From positions 32,153-96,152 of the forward strand of contig NZ_JAAVNE010000019.1 in NCBI RefSeq assembly GCF_012103215.1: a DNA stretch of 64,000 nt, written 5' to 3'. Made by a program: the position numbers and the translations under genes. The notes beneath the pieces are model-generated. The model was given only the letters and a program-made list of their open reading frames with translations. It ran no database searches and had not been told where the DNA came from. Shown one piece after another: positions 63,252-64,000 of this stretch (positions are counted from its first letter, which is position 1; every line of letters begins with the position of its first letter). Origin of the DNA: Falsiroseomonas selenitidurans (GTDB lineage Bacteria; Pseudomonadota; Alphaproteobacteria; Acetobacterales; Acetobacteraceae).

Positions 63252-64000
63252 TCAGGCGCGGCGGGCCCGGCGTGGGGCGCAGCGGCCCAGCGCCTGCAGC
63301 AGCCGGGCAGCGCGCCGTTCGGCGGTGTGCTGCGCCAGCACCTGGTCGCGCGCCGCGCGGCCGAACAGCAGCCGTTGATCCTCCGGCATCAGGCTGAGCC
63401 AGCGCAGCCCGCGCGCCAGGGGCTGCGGCTGCCCCGGCGGCAGCAGATGGCCGAAGCCGGGCAGGACGATGTCGGCCAGATCCTCGCCCACGGCCAGCAC
63501 CGGCAGTTGCAGCGCCATGCCGTGCAGGAGGCCGGGGATGGCGGCCGCGGCTTCCGGCACCAGCAGCCCGAGCCATGCCGGCGCGGCCTGCGCCAGCTCC
63601 TCCGCCTCCAGCCGCGGATCCAGCCAGGGCGCCAGGCCCAGCGCCGCGGCCTGCTGCATCAGCGGCACCAGGCCGTGGACCTGGCGCGGCAGGTCGATCA
63701 CCGGCCGCTGCGCCGCGGGCAGCAGCGCCAGCGCCTGCAGCAGCGTGGCGCGGCCTTCCGGCGTGCCGGGCGGCGCCAGGCACAGCAGCCGGCCGTTGCG
63801 CGGGCCCGGCCGGCGCGGCCGCAGCCAGCGCAGGCCCAGCGCCGGCGGCAGGGCGATGACGCGGGTGCGCGGCGCCAGCTGCTGCGCCGGCTCCACCGCC
63901 GCCGGGCGGCCGACGCAGGCAAGGTCCGCTGCGTTCAGCTTCAGCGCCAGGTCCGCATCGCGCGCGCGGCCTGGGTCCTCCCCTGGGTCCTCGCCTGGCT
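63252..64000 (-). CDS. Glycosyltransferase-like protein, truncated by the window end
   Basis: The minus-strand frame is open from 64000 to the stop at 63252, so at least 249 residues are present and the N-terminus is missing. It reads LALKLNAADLACVGRP, RTRVIALPPALGLRWL, then nucleotide-sugar-site-like APAWLGLLVPEAAAAIPG and LLHGMALQLPVLAVGEDLADIV, the layout of GT4-type glycosyltransferases. A short GEDP repeat (PGEDPGEDPG) lies at the window edge. A helical C-terminus with many Arg follows. LPS or capsule work fits the hldE context but is inferred. Confidence 0.6.
   Translation of the reverse strand, partial: PGEDPGEDPGRARDADLALKLNAADLACVGRPAAVEPAQQLAPRTRVIALPPALGLRWLRPRRPGPRNGRLLCLAPPGTPEGRATLLQALALLPAAQRPVIDLPRQVHGLVPLMQQAAALGLAPWLDPRLEAEELAQAAPAWLGLLVPEAAAAIPGLLHGMALQLPVLAVGEDLADIVLPGFGHLLPPGQPQPLARGLRWLSLMPEDQRLLFGRAARDQVLAQHTAERRAARLLQALGRCAPRRARRA

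Overview
The window reads as chromosome of a very GC-rich alphaproteobacterium, most likely a Roseomonas-like member of the Acetobacteraceae (an inference from gene content and order). The supporting signs are an hdaA-ppk-ppx block, an EipB-type envelope protein, the bolA / J-protein / cobS / cobT neighbourhood, an MmcB repair nuclease, and a fused shikimate kinase / dehydroquinate synthase. No tRNA, rRNA, CRISPR array, prophage or insertion sequence was seen. Coding density is very high and many neighbours overlap by 1-4 bases (ATGA, GTGA, TTGA), with frequent GTG and TTG starts.

Layout. 1-6616 (+): end of a DUF2066-like gene, a CDP-alcohol phosphatidyltransferase, an AI-2E permease, hdaA, ppk and ppx. 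6845-8697 (-): a SYLF protein and rnd. 8804-11515 (+): aspS and eipB. 11558-14439 (-): asparaginase, hotdog thioesterase and MATE pump. 14588-15625 (+): exported alpha/beta hydrolase. 15745-18034 (-): a response regulator / histidine kinase pair. 18413-22396 (+): a sugar-acid cassette (IlvD/Edd dehydratase, SDR, FAH-family hydrolase) followed by two small genes. 22440-27195 (-): an exported phytase-like protein, a VOC protein, a wrecked AraC-type regulator and altronate dehydratase. 27222-31936 (-): an SbcC/SbcD-like (YhaN/YhaO) pair.

32032-40676 is metabolic housekeeping: MBL hydrolase, HD hydrolase, DUF3297, GH99-like protein, YcgN, DapA-like aldolase, cupin, EamA transporter, M48-like peptidase, SDR and CoA ester lyase. 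40673-43504 holds xerD and aroKB. 44195-48775 holds bolA, a J-domain protein, cobS, a GST-like gene and cobT (aerobic cobalt chelation). 48772-55477 holds a phytase-like lipoprotein, a degenerate histidine kinase, rpmB, an Atm1-type ABC exporter, Nudix, Rrf2 and mmcB. 55584-64000 holds hldE, a PPP-type phosphatase, two tandem EAL-like paralogues (one broken by an amber codon), a GH1-like enzyme, a histidine phosphatase, a second SYLF protein and a truncated glycosyltransferase.

The less ordinary content lies in the small-scale structure. Two short tandem arrays (29 bp and 31 bp units) sit exactly over the 3' ends of genes and supply their stop codons. Two low-GC palindromic repeats are present, one of which ends a decayed regulator gene. 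Three near-identical C-rich hairpins sit at gene ends. A histidine kinase lacks both its phospho-acceptor His and its N-box Asn, and a lipoprotein appears to start at a CTG overlapping the cobT stop.
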